From assembly GCF_001693735.1 (NCBI RefSeq), contig NZ_LWDV01000010.1, positions 1-50,362 of the forward strand: 50,362 bases of DNA, read 5' to 3'. The notes under the pieces are model-generated. The model made no database searches. It was not told where the DNA came from and saw nothing but the letters and a program-made list of their open reading frames with translations. Positions 27,053 through 35,187 of this stretch are shown here, in pieces. Made by a program: the position numbers and the translations under genes. The DNA is from Orenia metallireducens (GTDB taxonomy: Bacteria; Bacillota; Halanaerobiia; Halobacteroidales; Halobacteroidaceae). The first letter of the stretch is position 1. Every line of letters begins with the position of its first letter.

Positions 27053-28270
27053 TTACCTCCTTGCCCAACCAAAAACTTTTGGTTTATTTACTAGATTAGT
27101 ACTTAATAATAAGTTCAATAACATTCTAGTCACTACAATAGCTGTAAACATACTTACTAAGATACCAATACTTAATGTAATTGCAAAACCTCTAACTGTT
27201 CCAGTTCCTAAATAACCTAAGATAGCAGCTGTAATTAAAGTTGTTATGTTAGAGTCTAAAATAGTTGTAAAAGCACGATCAAAACCAGATTTTACTGCTG
27301 CTTTTACTGTCTTACCTTGGCGATATTCATACTTAATTCTTTCAAAGATAATTACATTAGCATCTACTGCCATACCAATAGATAAGATTAAACCTGCAAT
27401 ACCAGGTAAAGTTAAGGTAGCATTTAAGCCAGCTAAGATACCTAAAACGATTACACTATAAAAAGCTAAAGCAACTGCTGCTACTGCTCCTGATAACCAA
27501 TAAGTAATAATCATAAAGATCACAATTAAAATTAAACCAATGATTGCTGCTTGAACACTCTTATCAATAGATATCTTTCCTAAAGTAGGTCCAACAGTTC
27601 TATTCTCTACTACCTCTACTGGTACAGGTAAAGCACCTGCTCTAAGTAATAAAGCAGTTTGTTGAGCATCTTCTAAATCTCTAAATCCTGTAATTTGACC
27701 TTTACCTCTAATTTCACTTTGTACCGTTGGTGCAGTTAATAACTTATTATCTAAATAGATTGCAATTACTTTACCAATATTTTCTCTTGTGATTGTAGCA
27801 AATTTTTTACTTCCTTCTTTAGTCAATTCAAAACTTACAACTGGTTGATTAAACTCTCCACCATAAGCAGCTGTTGCATCTTTTAATGCTTCACCAGTCA
27901 TTACAATCTCTCCAGCCTGATTCTTAAACTGTAATTGGGCTGTCTTTCCAATAGTTTCAATAGCTTGATTAGGATCTTCAATCCCTGGTAACTCCACAAT
28001 AATTCTTCTAGCTCCTTGCCTTTGAACAAGTGGCTCTGTCAATCCTAACTCATCAACTCTACGATTAATAACATTTACTAATCGATTCATAGCATCATCA
28101 TCAACTTCAGCAGTTTGGGTATCCTGTGCTTCTAATAGCACATGGGTTCCTCCTTGTAAATCTAACCCTAATTCCATACTTTCATTCAATGGATATAAAA
28201 AGTATACTGCCAGTCCTACTAATGCTAAAATTAGAACAAAATTAAACATTCTTTTCTGTTTCCAGTTCAT
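27053..28270 (-). CDS. secD: protein translocase subunit SecD
   Basis: A 405-residue partner of SecF. N-terminal helix, then MELGLDLQGGTHVLLEAQD (D1 motif), the P1 head domain (NVINRRVDELGLTEPLVQRQG and RRIIVELPGIEDPNQAIE), and a C-terminal block of five helices with LPGIAGLILSIGMAVDANV and IIFERIKYEYRQG. Length is typical of a compact firmicute SecD. Ribosome site AAAGGAGAT. Unusually there is a leader of about 310 nt between it and a perfect sigma-A promoter upstream. Downstream genes after secF are separated by a terminator. Confidence 0.96.
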   Translation of the reverse strand: MNWKQKRMFNFVLILALVGLAVYFLYPLNESMELGLDLQGGTHVLLEAQDTQTAEVDDDAMNRLVNVINRRVDELGLTEPLVQRQGARRIIVELPGIEDPNQAIETIGKTAQLQFKNQAGEIVMTGEALKDATAAYGGEFNQPVVSFELTKEGSKKFATITRENIGKVIAIYLDNKLLTAPTVQSEIRGKGQITGFRDLEDAQQTALLLRAGALPVPVEVVENRTVGPTLGKISIDKSVQAAIIGLILIVIFMIITYWLSGAVAAVALAFYSVIVLGILAGLNATLTLPGIAGLILSIGMAVDANVIIFERIKYEYRQGKTVKAAVKSGFDRAFTTILDSNITTLITAAILGYLGTGTVRGFAITLSIGILVSMFTAIVVTRMLLNLLLSTNLVNKPKVFGWARR

Positions 28271-28629
28271 AACCTTATCTCCTTTCTTTTATTAAAATCA
28301 AACTCATCAAAATATATAACATTCCCTTCTTATAAAGGCTACATACCTCTAGAAATGTTATCTATAAGATAAAACAATTTCTGGTCTAGTAGCAGATGTT
28401 ACTAAACCTCGCTTCAATTATCCATCAGTATAGTACCTTCTTAAAATAGGCTTATGTAAAATCTTATAAATACTAACCAGAGAATAAATATAATACTAGC
28501 TATTAATTATTGGCACTAGATAATTGCCTAGAATATATTATCAAATACCAAAAATAATAACCATATATAATATTAGACAGCATATCTATTATATCCTTTT
28601 AAAAATTCCTTGTCAATCAATCAAAACCC
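28271..28629. other. 359-nt region upstream of secD; long untranslated leader
   Basis: No convincing gene. A perfect promoter (28588-28616) lies at its far end, so about 310 nt should be transcribed ahead of secD. It includes an imperfect hairpin, AGAAATTGTTTTATCT with AGATAACATTTCT (28352-28383). A 26-codon hydrophobic frame (MLSNIIYGYYFW...) begins at about the transcription start but has no ribosome site. Confidence 0.55.
28588..28616 (-). promoter_or_regulatory. consensus sigma-A promoter for secD-secF
   Basis: Minus strand: TTGACA (28611-28616), 17-nt spacer, TATAAT (28588-28593). It lies about 12 nt after the HD hydrolase stop and points to secD, 318 nt away. Confidence 0.75.
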
Positions 28630-29313
28630 TTATAATAACCTAGTATCATTAATTATTAAATGGAAGTTACACTCTAAAGTTCTTGCTGCTTTTCTAGCCA
28701 TCAACATCCTTGTTAAAAATATCTCAAAATATTCTATGACTGAAATAATCTTTAAATCAATCTCTAATTCCAAAGTAATCGTCTTATCATATTTATTTAC
28801 CTTAATAGTCGATTGTTTAGCAGCATAGTTGACCCTGTCATGGATATCAAAGGTAGCAAACTCCTTGTTTCTAACTCTAGTATAATGAACATCAGATTTA
28901 TCAGCTATAATCAATGCTGCTGATATTACATTGACTGGTTCACCAAAATTCTCATCATGATTTCCTATAGCACCAATAATCATTGCAATCTCTTCATAAT
29001 CCATTCCCATCTCCCTTAATAGATTCTCAGCAATTATAGCTGAATGCTGATCATGGTCATGGCGATTAATCACATTTCCCACATCATGTATATAACCAGC
29101 AATCTTACCAAGCTCTATAGTTCTTTCAGAGTAGTCCAATTCTGTTAAGATATCACCTACTAACTTAGAGATAAGTCCTGCATGTCTAAACCCATGCTCA
29201 GTATAGCCCATTGAAGAGAGGTGTTCATTTGCCTTTGAGATATAAGCCTTAATTAAGGGGTGCTGCTTAACCTCTTCTACTGTAATTAATCTTTCAATAG
29301 TTAGTTCGCTCAT
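28630..29313 (-). CDS. HD-domain phosphohydrolase
   Basis: A 227-residue protein with an HD fold. The metal motif is present: GFRHAGLISKLVGDIL gives the first histidine, IAGYIHDVGNVINRHDHDQHS the HD pair and the following histidines, and IGNHDENFGEP and IIADKSDVHYTRVRN the remaining ligands. The pattern is close to HD proteins acting on nucleotides or cyclic nucleotides, but it lacks the GYP motif of HD-GYP phosphodiesterases, so the substrate is unknown. Start chosen at 29313 (MSELTIERL), which has GAGGAG upstream; an earlier in-frame Met has none. It is just upstream of the secD promoter and probably forms its own transcript. Confidence 0.85.
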   Translation of the reverse strand: MSELTIERLITVEEVKQHPLIKAYISKANEHLSSMGYTEHGFRHAGLISKLVGDILTELDYSERTIELGKIAGYIHDVGNVINRHDHDQHSAIIAENLLREMGMDYEEIAMIIGAIGNHDENFGEPVNVISAALIIADKSDVHYTRVRNKEFATFDIHDRVNYAAKQSTIKVNKYDKTITLELEIDLKIISVIEYFEIFLTRMLMARKAARTLECNFHLIINDTRLL

Positions 29314-29575
29314 AATATAATCCACTCCTCTATCTAATAAATTAAGGTTCAACCACAAATTTTGCTATTAAAAGTTTGTTTAGGCTAAATAAATTCAAGA
29401 AAGTAAATTCTTTGCTCAAATTTAAGCTTAGACTTAACTTGAATCTATAAACTGAATCTGCTAAAATTATAAATCTTCTCAGCCAATTAGCAGAAGAACC
29501 CAAATTAAATAGTTCTTAATAGTTTAATCTTAACTTAGTATGGATTTATTCTGATAATATATTCATAAAGTGAAA

Positions 29576-29600
29576 TAACCACCCATTAATTAGGTGGCTA
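29576..29600 (-). terminator. terminator of the iron ABC transporter operon
   Basis: Minus strand: AGCCACC-TAATTAATG-GGTGGTT, a 7-bp stem with one G-T pair, 13 nt after the ATPase stop, followed by ATTTCAC. The T run is weak, so termination may be partial. Confidence 0.55.
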
Positions 29601-29612
29601 ACTATTTATTTA

Positions 29613-30329
29613 TTAGGAGAAGAGAGCTGCCACATAATCAGAAGCTGGATTAGAAATTATATTCTTCGTCTTTCCCTGTTGAATAATTTTCCCATCTTTT
29701 AAAACTACTATCTTATCTGCTATACTGATAGCATCCTCCTTATCATGGGAGACGAAGATTGAGGTTATAGCAGTCTTTTTTATAATATCTTTTAATTCTT
29801 CTCTGATTCTAGACTGTAAACTAGCATCAAGGTTACTAAAAGGCTCATCCATCAATATCAGTGAAGGCTCTATTGCTAAAACTCTCGCTAATGCTACTCT
29901 TTGTTGCTGCCCTCCACTAATCTGATAGGGATATCTATCATGTAAACCTTCTAAACCTACTAGTTTTAATAATTGAGCTAGCTTTTCTTTCTTATACTTG
30001 CTACTCTTATTCTTCACTCCAAAAAGTATATTCTCAGCTACTGACATATGGGGAAATAGTGCATAATCTTGAAAGACCACACCTATCCCCCGTCTTTCAG
30101 AAGGTATAAAGGTTTTGTTATCAACTATTATCTCACCATTAAGCTTAATAACCCCATTATTTGGCTCTTCAAGCCCTGAAATCAAACGTAGTACTGTACT
30201 CTTTCCACTTCCACTCTCTCCTAATAGGCAGACTATTTCTCCAGCATCTACAGCAAGATTAAAGTTCCTTAAAGTATCAACCTTAGAATTATTATATCTA
30301 AAGTTTAAATCTTTAATTTCAATTAACAT
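29613..30329 (-). CDS. fbpC: ferric iron ABC transporter ATP-binding protein
   Basis: A 238-residue ABC ATPase that powers iron import by the adjacent permease. Walker A GESGSGKSTVLR, Q-loop FQDYALFPHMSV, signature SGGQQQRVALARVLA, Walker B LILMDEPFSNLDA and the switch histidine in SIFVSHDKED. It is much shorter than classical FbpC (about 350 residues), because the C-terminal TOBE regulatory part is missing, as in the short versions of the family. Start at 30329 with AAAGGGGAG; it overlaps the permease gene by 11 nt. An alternative substrate such as thiamine or putrescine is less likely given the Fur site and binding protein upstream. Confidence 0.88.
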   Translation of the reverse strand: MLIEIKDLNFRYNNSKVDTLRNFNLAVDAGEIVCLLGESGSGKSTVLRLISGLEEPNNGVIKLNGEIIVDNKTFIPSERRGIGVVFQDYALFPHMSVAENILFGVKNKSSKYKKEKLAQLLKLVGLEGLHDRYPYQISGGQQQRVALARVLAIEPSLILMDEPFSNLDASLQSRIREELKDIIKKTAITSIFVSHDKEDAISIADKIVVLKDGKIIQQGKTKNIISNPASDYVAALFS

Positions 30330-31947
30330 CTGTACTCCCCTTTCCCGCTCCAAGCTTATGAATTCCATATATAGCTAGACAACAGATAAAAATTATAATT
30401 ATAGATGAAATAGCAGCCTCATGTATCATCTCATCACTTGCATATTCAAAAGCCTTGCTAGCTAAGGTATCAAAGTTGAAGGGTCTTAAGATTAAAGTTA
30501 AGGGTAACTCCTTTAGAATCTCAATTAAGACCAGAAGGAACCCACTGATTACAGCTGGCTTAATCATTGGTAAATCAACCTTAAAGAAGGTTTTAGTTAT
30601 TCCTAAACCTAAGGTCCTAGATGCTTCAAAAAAACTCTTACCCACTTTATCAAAGCCAGATTCTATAGAATTGTAACCAATAGCTAAAAATCTAATGATA
30701 TAAGCAAAGATAAGCATCAATATAGTAGAAGTTAAAATCAATTTACCAGAACCTATAAATTTATCTAACCCTATAAAGAATAATAGGATACCTACAGCTA
30801 TAACAGCACCTGGAATTGAATAACCCAGGATCGCTACCTTTGAATATACTTTGGCTAATATATTATCACTGATTCTTACAGTATTAGCTACAATTATTGA
30901 GATGATTATAATTAATATTGAAGCAAGTAGTGCTACAAATATAGAGTTAAAGGAGAAGATAAAGAAGTCTACATCTAAAATCTTAGCATAACTCAACCAA
31001 CTCCAATAAAGTAGTTGTAATGTAGGGATTAAGAATCCAATGACAAAGATTAATGAACAGAGAGCTGATACTAGAAAAGCTTTGATTCCTGATAGTTTTG
31101 TTCTAGAAAGGGGTCTAACCTTAGTAGTACTATAACTAAACCTCTTTCCTCCCCGTGAAAACTTCTCTATTAATAGAACCCCAAAAACAAAGATCATCAA
31201 TAAAGCAGATAACCTTACTGCTGAAATTAAATCTCCCATCCCAAACCAAGTCTTAAAGATGGCTGTACTGAAGGTTGTAATTCCAAAATATTTAACGACA
31301 CCATAATCATTTAGAACTTCTAAAACAACCAAACTACCCCCTGCTACAATTGCTGTTCTAGTGATTGGTAAGATAATATACCAGAAAATTTCAAAAGAGC
31401 TCCTTCCTAAAGTCCTAGCAGCCTCTACTAAAGAAGCACTCTGCTTGGCTAAAAATGACCTTGTAATGATATAAATATAGGGAAATAGGAAGATAGTATA
31501 GATAAATATTGCACCTTTGATATTCATAATATCAAAATAAATTGGATTTACACTAATCCCAAAATAATTTCTTAAGGATGTCTGGATAACTCCTGTATAA
31601 TTTAATAATCCATTATAGGTATAGGCACCAATATAAGGAGGGATTGCTAAGGGTAAAATCAACGACCATTTAAAGAAGTTACGGAAGGGAAACTGATATT
31701 GGGTAATTAGCCAAGCTGGTATTAACCCTATCAAGATAGAAAAGAATCCTGTAAAGAGAACCAAAACAGCTGAATTAATTATATAATCTTTTAATAAGTA
31801 TTCTTTAATATGATTCCAGTTTTGATTTGCTGGCTTAAAAATATTTAATAAAATATTCGCATTAGGAATTAACACAAACATAATAATAATAAGGCTTGAA
31901 ATTGACCAGATATTAAACAGAAATTTTAAGTTTCTTCTCTTTAACAA
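30319..31947 (-). CDS. fbpB: ferric iron ABC transporter permease (double-length)
   Basis: A 542-residue inner-membrane permease with two homologous halves, each with about six helices and an EAA-type loop: LVEAARTLGRSSFEIFWYI in the first and FFEASRTLGLGITKTFFKV in the second, both facing the ATPase. This fused layout is standard for FbpB/SfuB iron permeases. It probably starts at a TTG preceded by AGGTAGG, and its end overlaps the ATPase gene, showing tight translational coupling. It follows the binding-protein gene after 58 nt that contain a hairpin. Confidence 0.9.
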   Translation of the reverse strand: MLKRRNLKFLFNIWSISSLIIIMFVLIPNANILLNIFKPANQNWNHIKEYLLKDYIINSAVLVLFTGFFSILIGLIPAWLITQYQFPFRNFFKWSLILPLAIPPYIGAYTYNGLLNYTGVIQTSLRNYFGISVNPIYFDIMNIKGAIFIYTIFLFPYIYIITRSFLAKQSASLVEAARTLGRSSFEIFWYIILPITRTAIVAGGSLVVLEVLNDYGVVKYFGITTFSTAIFKTWFGMGDLISAVRLSALLMIFVFGVLLIEKFSRGGKRFSYSTTKVRPLSRTKLSGIKAFLVSALCSLIFVIGFLIPTLQLLYWSWLSYAKILDVDFFIFSFNSIFVALLASILIIIISIIVANTVRISDNILAKVYSKVAILGYSIPGAVIAVGILLFFIGLDKFIGSGKLILTSTILMLIFAYIIRFLAIGYNSIESGFDKVGKSFFEASRTLGLGITKTFFKVDLPMIKPAVISGFLLVLIEILKELPLTLILRPFNFDTLASKAFEYASDEMIHEAAISSIIIIFICCLAIYGIHKLGAGKGSTDVN

Positions 31948-31972
31948 CTCTATTCACCTACCTTTTAGTAAA

Positions 31973-31997
31973 AAAGGGCAGCCCTTGGCTACCCTTT
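31973..31997 (-). terminator. attenuator hairpin between fbpA and fbpB
   Basis: Minus strand: AAAGGGTAGCC and GGCTGCCCTTT pair over 11 positions (one G-T) with a 3-nt loop, followed by TTACTAAAAGG. It lies 9 nt after the binding-protein stop. Partial termination or mRNA protection here would give more binding protein than permease, as is common in ABC importers. Confidence 0.7.
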
Positions 31998-32005
31998 AAA
32001 AATTC

Positions 32006-33049
32006 TTACTGCCATCCTATTTCATTGAAGATTTCAACTGCTTGTTGATTGAATTCACCTAATTTAGTTAAGTTGATATCTTGAGTTTCAAAGTCTCCCC
32101 ATGACTTCAATAAAGCTGAAGCCTCTACAGTTGGGTTTGCTGGGTATTCATAGTTAGCCTCTGCAAAGAACTTTTGTGCCTTAGCACTTGATAGAAACTC
32201 TATTAATTTAATAGCATTCTCTCTATTTTTAGCATGTTTAGTCAGACCTACTCCACTTACGTTAATATGTGTTGGCTCTAAGAAACGTACTCCTACCTGT
32301 TTTGCTACCTTTACTTCTTCTGGATTAGAAGAGTTTAACATCTTTCCAATATAATAAGTATTCATAATCGCTAAATCACCAATACCTGCTGCAACAGCCG
32401 TTGCTTGAGCTCTATCATTACCTCTAGGAGCTCTAGCCATATTATTTAAGACACCTTCTGCCCAGGCTCTAGCATATTTTTCGCCATTTAAAGCATATAG
32501 CGAAGCAAGTAATGACTGGTTATAGATGTTTGCTGAAGATCTTACTAATATTTTACCTCTCCATTTATCAGCAGTTAAATCTTCGTATGTAGATATTTCT
32601 AAAGGATTTACTCTATCTTTAGCGTACACAACAACTCTTCCTCTAACAGTTAAAGCAACCCACTGATTATCTTCATCCCTTAGATTAGCAGGGATATTAT
32701 TTAATACTGTCTCACTATCTATAGCTTGTAATAATCCCGCAGCCTTTGCTCTATGTAATCTACCTGCATCAGCAGTAATTAATAAATCAGCATTTGTATT
32801 CTTACCTTCTCTAGCAATTCTTTCGATTAGCTCATCAGAACCACCCTTTAATACATTTACCTTAATACCTGTCTCTTCTTCAAACTGCTTTAATAACTCT
32901 TCATCTGTATCGTAATGTCTATTTGTATAAAGATTAACCTCACCATTATCCTTTCCAAATAAGAAATCAAAAAACCCTGCTGATGCAGGTGCAGATGAAA
33001 CTGTTCCTACTAGTACAACTAAAGCTAGAATAAATAACGATTTTTTCAC
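32006..33049 (-). CDS. fbpA: ferric iron-binding protein (FbpA-type) of ABC transporter
   Basis: A 347-residue secreted substrate-binding protein. Signal peptide at residues 1-24 (MKKSLFILALVVLVGTVSS, cleavage near APASA-GFF); no lipobox cysteine, so surface retention is by other means or the charge. The mature part begins with the FbpA hallmark GEVNLYTNRHYDTDEELLKQ, where the tyrosines of this segment and of NTYYIGKML normally bind Fe(III). LLITADAGRLHRAKAAGLLQ and GVGLTKHAKNRENAIKLIEF are also family sequences. GTG start with AAGGAGTG. A strong promoter overlapping a Fur-like site lies about 190 nt upstream, matching iron control. Confidence 0.92.
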   Translation of the reverse strand: MKKSLFILALVVLVGTVSSAPASAGFFDFLFGKDNGEVNLYTNRHYDTDEELLKQFEEETGIKVNVLKGGSDELIERIAREGKNTNADLLITADAGRLHRAKAAGLLQAIDSETVLNNIPANLRDEDNQWVALTVRGRVVVYAKDRVNPLEISTYEDLTADKWRGKILVRSSANIYNQSLLASLYALNGEKYARAWAEGVLNNMARAPRGNDRAQATAVAAGIGDLAIMNTYYIGKMLNSSNPEEVKVAKQVGVRFLEPTHINVSGVGLTKHAKNRENAIKLIEFLSSAKAQKFFAEANYEYPANPTVEASALLKSWGDFETQDINLTKLGEFNQQAVEIFNEIGWQ

Positions 33050-33235
33050 AATAATTCACTCCTTAATAATATAGTTTCAATTTTAATGTTTTTACTAAAC
33101 CAACTAATCTAAGTCCATTAATAACTTGCTATCTAAATATAAGATTATCATCTTAGCACCATAATCGGTTCTACTTCTTTAGTAGTTATGTAAGGTTAAT
33201 TACTAGTTATAACAATAATCCTCCCTTCTAACAAA

Positions 33236-33296
33236 TGATAATGATAATAACTTTCATTTCCATATAAATTATAATAAAACCTATCTATTTTGTCAA
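33236..33296 (-). promoter_or_regulatory. sigma-A promoter with Fur-like operator for fbpABC
   Basis: Minus strand: TTGACA (33291-33296), 17-nt spacer, TATAAT (33268-33273), both perfect. Just downstream, across the start of transcription, TGATAATGATAATAA (33236-33250 on the plus strand) matches the 7-1-7 Fur consensus TGATAATnATTATCA at 12 of 14 positions. Binding of Fe-Fur here would block the promoter when iron is plentiful. Confidence 0.85.
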
Positions 33297-33565
33297 GTAT
33301 AAAAGAAAAATTAGTTCAAAACTTATTTAATATATAATAGCTAAAAATTATGCTTTTTAGAATAAATTTAAATTTAAATCATAATATTAATAAATAAAAT
33401 CGTATTTTCTATTAAATTATTGATTTCTCTGCTATGATACTTATCAATTAAGAATTGTTTTTGATAGATATAGAGGCTAAGAATAATAAGAGCGATTATA
33501 TGGACTATAGTGATGAAGTTAAATTCTTCTCTTTAAAATTTTATAAGATAATTATCTAAACATAC

Positions 33566-33601
33566 AAATGGTGGATATCTGAATTCAGATATCCACCATT
33601 T
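33566..33601 (-). terminator. perfect palindromic terminator downstream of the DUF134 gene
   Basis: AAATGGTGGATATCTGAA and its exact complement, 36 nt in all, 30 nt after the stop of the DUF134 gene. The T run on the minus strand is short (CCATTT), but the stem is long and could act both ways. Confidence 0.65.
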
Positions 33602-33630
33602 TAAATAGTTAATATTTTGTTTGACTTCTT

Positions 33631-34017
33631 CTAATCTAGACACTTTGGACACTTACTGTGATGATTACGATGTTTATGCTTGTGTTTAGGGCTAAACTTA
33701 TCACCACAAGAAGGACATTTAAATTTAGCCAGGCGATAATCTCCACCTTCAAAGCGGATTGCCTTTCCCTCTATTAAAGCCTCAGCAATCTTCTTTCTAG
33801 CTGTGGTTAAGACTCTCTGAAAAGTAGGTCTTGAAACCTCCATTCTTTCAGCTGCTTCTTCTTGGGTTAACTCTTCTTTATCCTTTAATCTAATAGCCTC
33901 TACTTCTTCTATCGTTAAATTAACTTCTTCTAAGCTTCTTTTAGGAACTCCAGCAGGTTTAAAAAAAGTAACCTTTGGTAGATATTCGACTCTACGTTTT
34001 TTCGTAGGTCTAACCAT
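33631..34017 (-). CDS. DUF134 helix-turn-helix protein
   Basis: A 128-residue protein of the DUF134 family (UPF0251). It contains a sigma-like helix-turn-helix: LTIEEVEAIRLKDKEELTQE, then EAAERMEVSRPTFQRVLTTA. The C-terminus is a treble-clef-like metal-binding tail: CPSCGDKFSP, a His/Lys cluster (KHKHKHRNHHSK) and CPKC, so it could sense a metal or redox state. These proteins are usually found with NifX/NifB-like, Mrp and DUF5320 genes in anaerobes, as here, and are a plausible local regulator. Starts at 34017 (MVRPTKKRR) with GAGGTG 6 nt upstream. Its own promoter has an extended -10 (TGATATAAT) and two TTAGATTTAAT sequences, different from the sites in the other two promoters. Confidence 0.82.
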   Translation of the reverse strand: MVRPTKKRRVEYLPKVTFFKPAGVPKRSLEEVNLTIEEVEAIRLKDKEELTQEEAAERMEVSRPTFQRVLTTARKKIAEALIEGKAIRFEGGDYRLAKFKCPSCGDKFSPKHKHKHRNHHSKCPKCLD

Positions 34018-34114
34018 AATATACACCTCGTTTCAGATTAAATCTAAACTAATTATATCATAGTTTAAGATAGATATTAAATCTAATTGATTATTTAATA
34101 AATCAGCTAAATAG

Positions 34115-34150
34115 TTAAAGGCTCACCTGTAAAATTAGGTAAGCCTTTAA
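34115..34150 (-). terminator. hairpin downstream of the DUF5320 gene
   Basis: TTAAAGGCTcACCT and AGGTaAGCCTTTAA pair with one mismatch around a short AT loop, starting 8 nt after the DUF5320 stop. Weak T run. Confidence 0.55.
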
Positions 34151-34157
34151 CTTTAAA

Positions 34158-34487
34158 TTAATCCTCTTGTTCGGTTTCTAATTTAGCAATTTGATTTTGA
34201 ATGTTTTCTAATTGCTCTTGTAAGAATTGAGCTTCCTCTTGAAGATAGTCAATCTCTTCATTAACTGTTAACTCGATATTAGGATTATAAGCTGAAGTAT
34301 TAAAAGCATAAGCTCCTCTTCTTCTAAAAGCAGCTTTCCGACCTTTTCTAGCAAAACTACGTCCAAAACCTCTCCCACCCCTTCTATTATCAAAACAACC
34401 TGGACCCTCATAACTAGCACAATAACCAAAACCTCTACCTGTCATAGTACCTAAACCTTCAGGACCTCTTCCATTTCCTCTAGGCAT
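34158..34487 (-). CDS. DUF5320 small glycine/arginine-rich protein
   Basis: A 109-residue protein of the DUF5320 type. The N-terminal half is MPRGNGRGPEGLGTMTGRGF followed by GYCASYEGPGC and a run rich in Gly, Arg and Phe, with two conserved cysteines that could hold metal. The C-terminal third is a short acidic coiled coil (EEIDYLQEEAQFLQEQLENI). Its role is not known; relatives are neighbours of NifX/NifB-domain proteins and Mrp ATPases in anaerobic bacteria and archaea. It has its own promoter carrying the same operator half-sites as the NifX/MinD operon, so it belongs to that system. Ribosome site AAGGAGTTGG. Confidence 0.75.
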   Translation of the reverse strand: MPRGNGRGPEGLGTMTGRGFGYCASYEGPGCFDNRRGGRGFGRSFARKGRKAAFRRRGAYAFNTSAYNPNIELTVNEEIDYLQEEAQFLQEQLENIQNQIAKLETEQED

Positions 34488-34515
34488 TTAAACCAACTCC
34501 TTCTTTGTTTTTAAA

Positions 34516-34564
34516 CATATGCTCATTACAATTATATTATAACTTCATTATGAACATATATCAA
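34516..34564 (-). promoter_or_regulatory. promoter of the DUF5320 gene with inverted operator half-sites
   Basis: Minus strand: TTGATA (34559-34564), 17 nt, TATAAT (34536-34541). One half-site (ATATGTTCATAA on the minus strand, about 34548-34560) sits between -35 and -10, and an inverted one (plus strand CATATGCTCATTA, 34516-34528) just downstream of -10. The same pair occurs in the promoter at 41622-41677. Confidence 0.7.
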
Positions 34565-34618
34565 TAATAAAATCAACTACACTGGTCCCTAAGAAACCAC
34601 CTCTCTAGATAAAAAGCT

Positions 34619-34646
34619 AAGCGTCCCTATTTAAATAGAGACGCTT
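34619..34646 (-). terminator. terminator of the flavin reductase gene cluster
   Basis: AAGCGTC-C-CTATTT and AAATAG-A-GACGCTT pair except for one C/A mismatch, 32 nt after the flavin reductase stop. On the minus strand it is followed by AGCTTTTTATCTAG. Confidence 0.7.
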
Positions 34647-34677
34647 GGTTTATATATTATTTATTTCTAAAGTTAAT

Positions 34678-35169
34678 TTATAAGAACTTAATCTTAAATA
34701 AATCAACTTCTTCTTCACTATCGACCAATTCTTCATTAACATGTACCTTTTCTACCTTTCCAATAAACATTTCATGGGAACCAGTTAGAATTGAATCAAC
34801 TACACTACATTCAATATTAACTGGAAAATCAACTAACAGTGGAGCATTAACCTCAGTTCCATCTTTAACTTCTAAATTTAAATTTTTAATTTTATCCTCA
34901 TCTCTACCACTATGACTACCTAGGTAAAAATATTCTTTCTCCAAATCTTTAGGAACTAAATTGACCACAAAAACACCTGTCTCTTTGATTATATGATAGG
35001 AATAGCGTGAAGGAACAATCCCTACCATCACCATTGGAGGATCATAGCTACAGTTACTTGCATAAGCTACAGCCAAAGCATTATCTCTCCCTTCTTGGTC
35101 ACAACATGAGACTATGACATTAGGTCTAGGATGTAAACAACTCTTAAAAGGTGCTAACTCTTTTTTCAT
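34678..35169 (-). CDS. flavin reductase family (FMN-binding) protein
   Basis: A 163-residue FMN-binding split-barrel protein of the HpaC/Flavoredoxin type. The flavin contacts are in CSYDPPMVMVGIVPSRYSYH and ETGVFVVNLVPKD; the N-terminus has RPNVIVSCCDQEGRDNA. It could reduce free FMN or carry electrons as in flavoredoxin. It has Cys-Cys and a surface cysteine, but no zinc or nickel motif. It is last in the likely operon MBL-DUF89-flavin reductase, 18 nt from the MBL gene, with a terminator after it. Confidence 0.82.
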   Translation of the reverse strand: MKKELAPFKSCLHPRPNVIVSCCDQEGRDNALAVAYASNCSYDPPMVMVGIVPSRYSYHIIKETGVFVVNLVPKDLEKEYFYLGSHSGRDEDKIKNLNLEVKDGTEVNAPLLVDFPVNIECSVVDSILTGSHEMFIGKVEKVHVNEELVDSEEEVDLFKIKFL

Positions 35170-35187
35170 TATGCTTCCTCCTCTATA

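Larger units (their letters stand above)
33050..33630. other. 581-nt AT-rich region between fbpA and the DUF134 gene
   Basis: Contains the fbp promoter and Fur-like operator (33236-33296), a leader of about 200 nt ahead of fbpA, and a terminator palindrome (33566-33601) close to the DUF134 gene. Between 33300 and 33560 I see only AT-rich DNA without a gene. Confidence 0.6.

Noticed and set aside
27246-27461. Plus-strand frame inside secD
   Set aside because: Opposite-strand shadow of a well-conserved gene, with no ribosome site. The same applies to plus-strand frames within aspS, relA, nifS, nifU, the foldase gene and the receptor gene.
28500-28585. 26-codon hydrophobic frame (MLSNIIYGYYFW...) in the secD leader as an arrest peptide
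   Set aside because: Its ATG lies at the expected start of transcription and has no ribosome site; AT-rich DNA gives such frames easily. Kept only as part of the leader observation.
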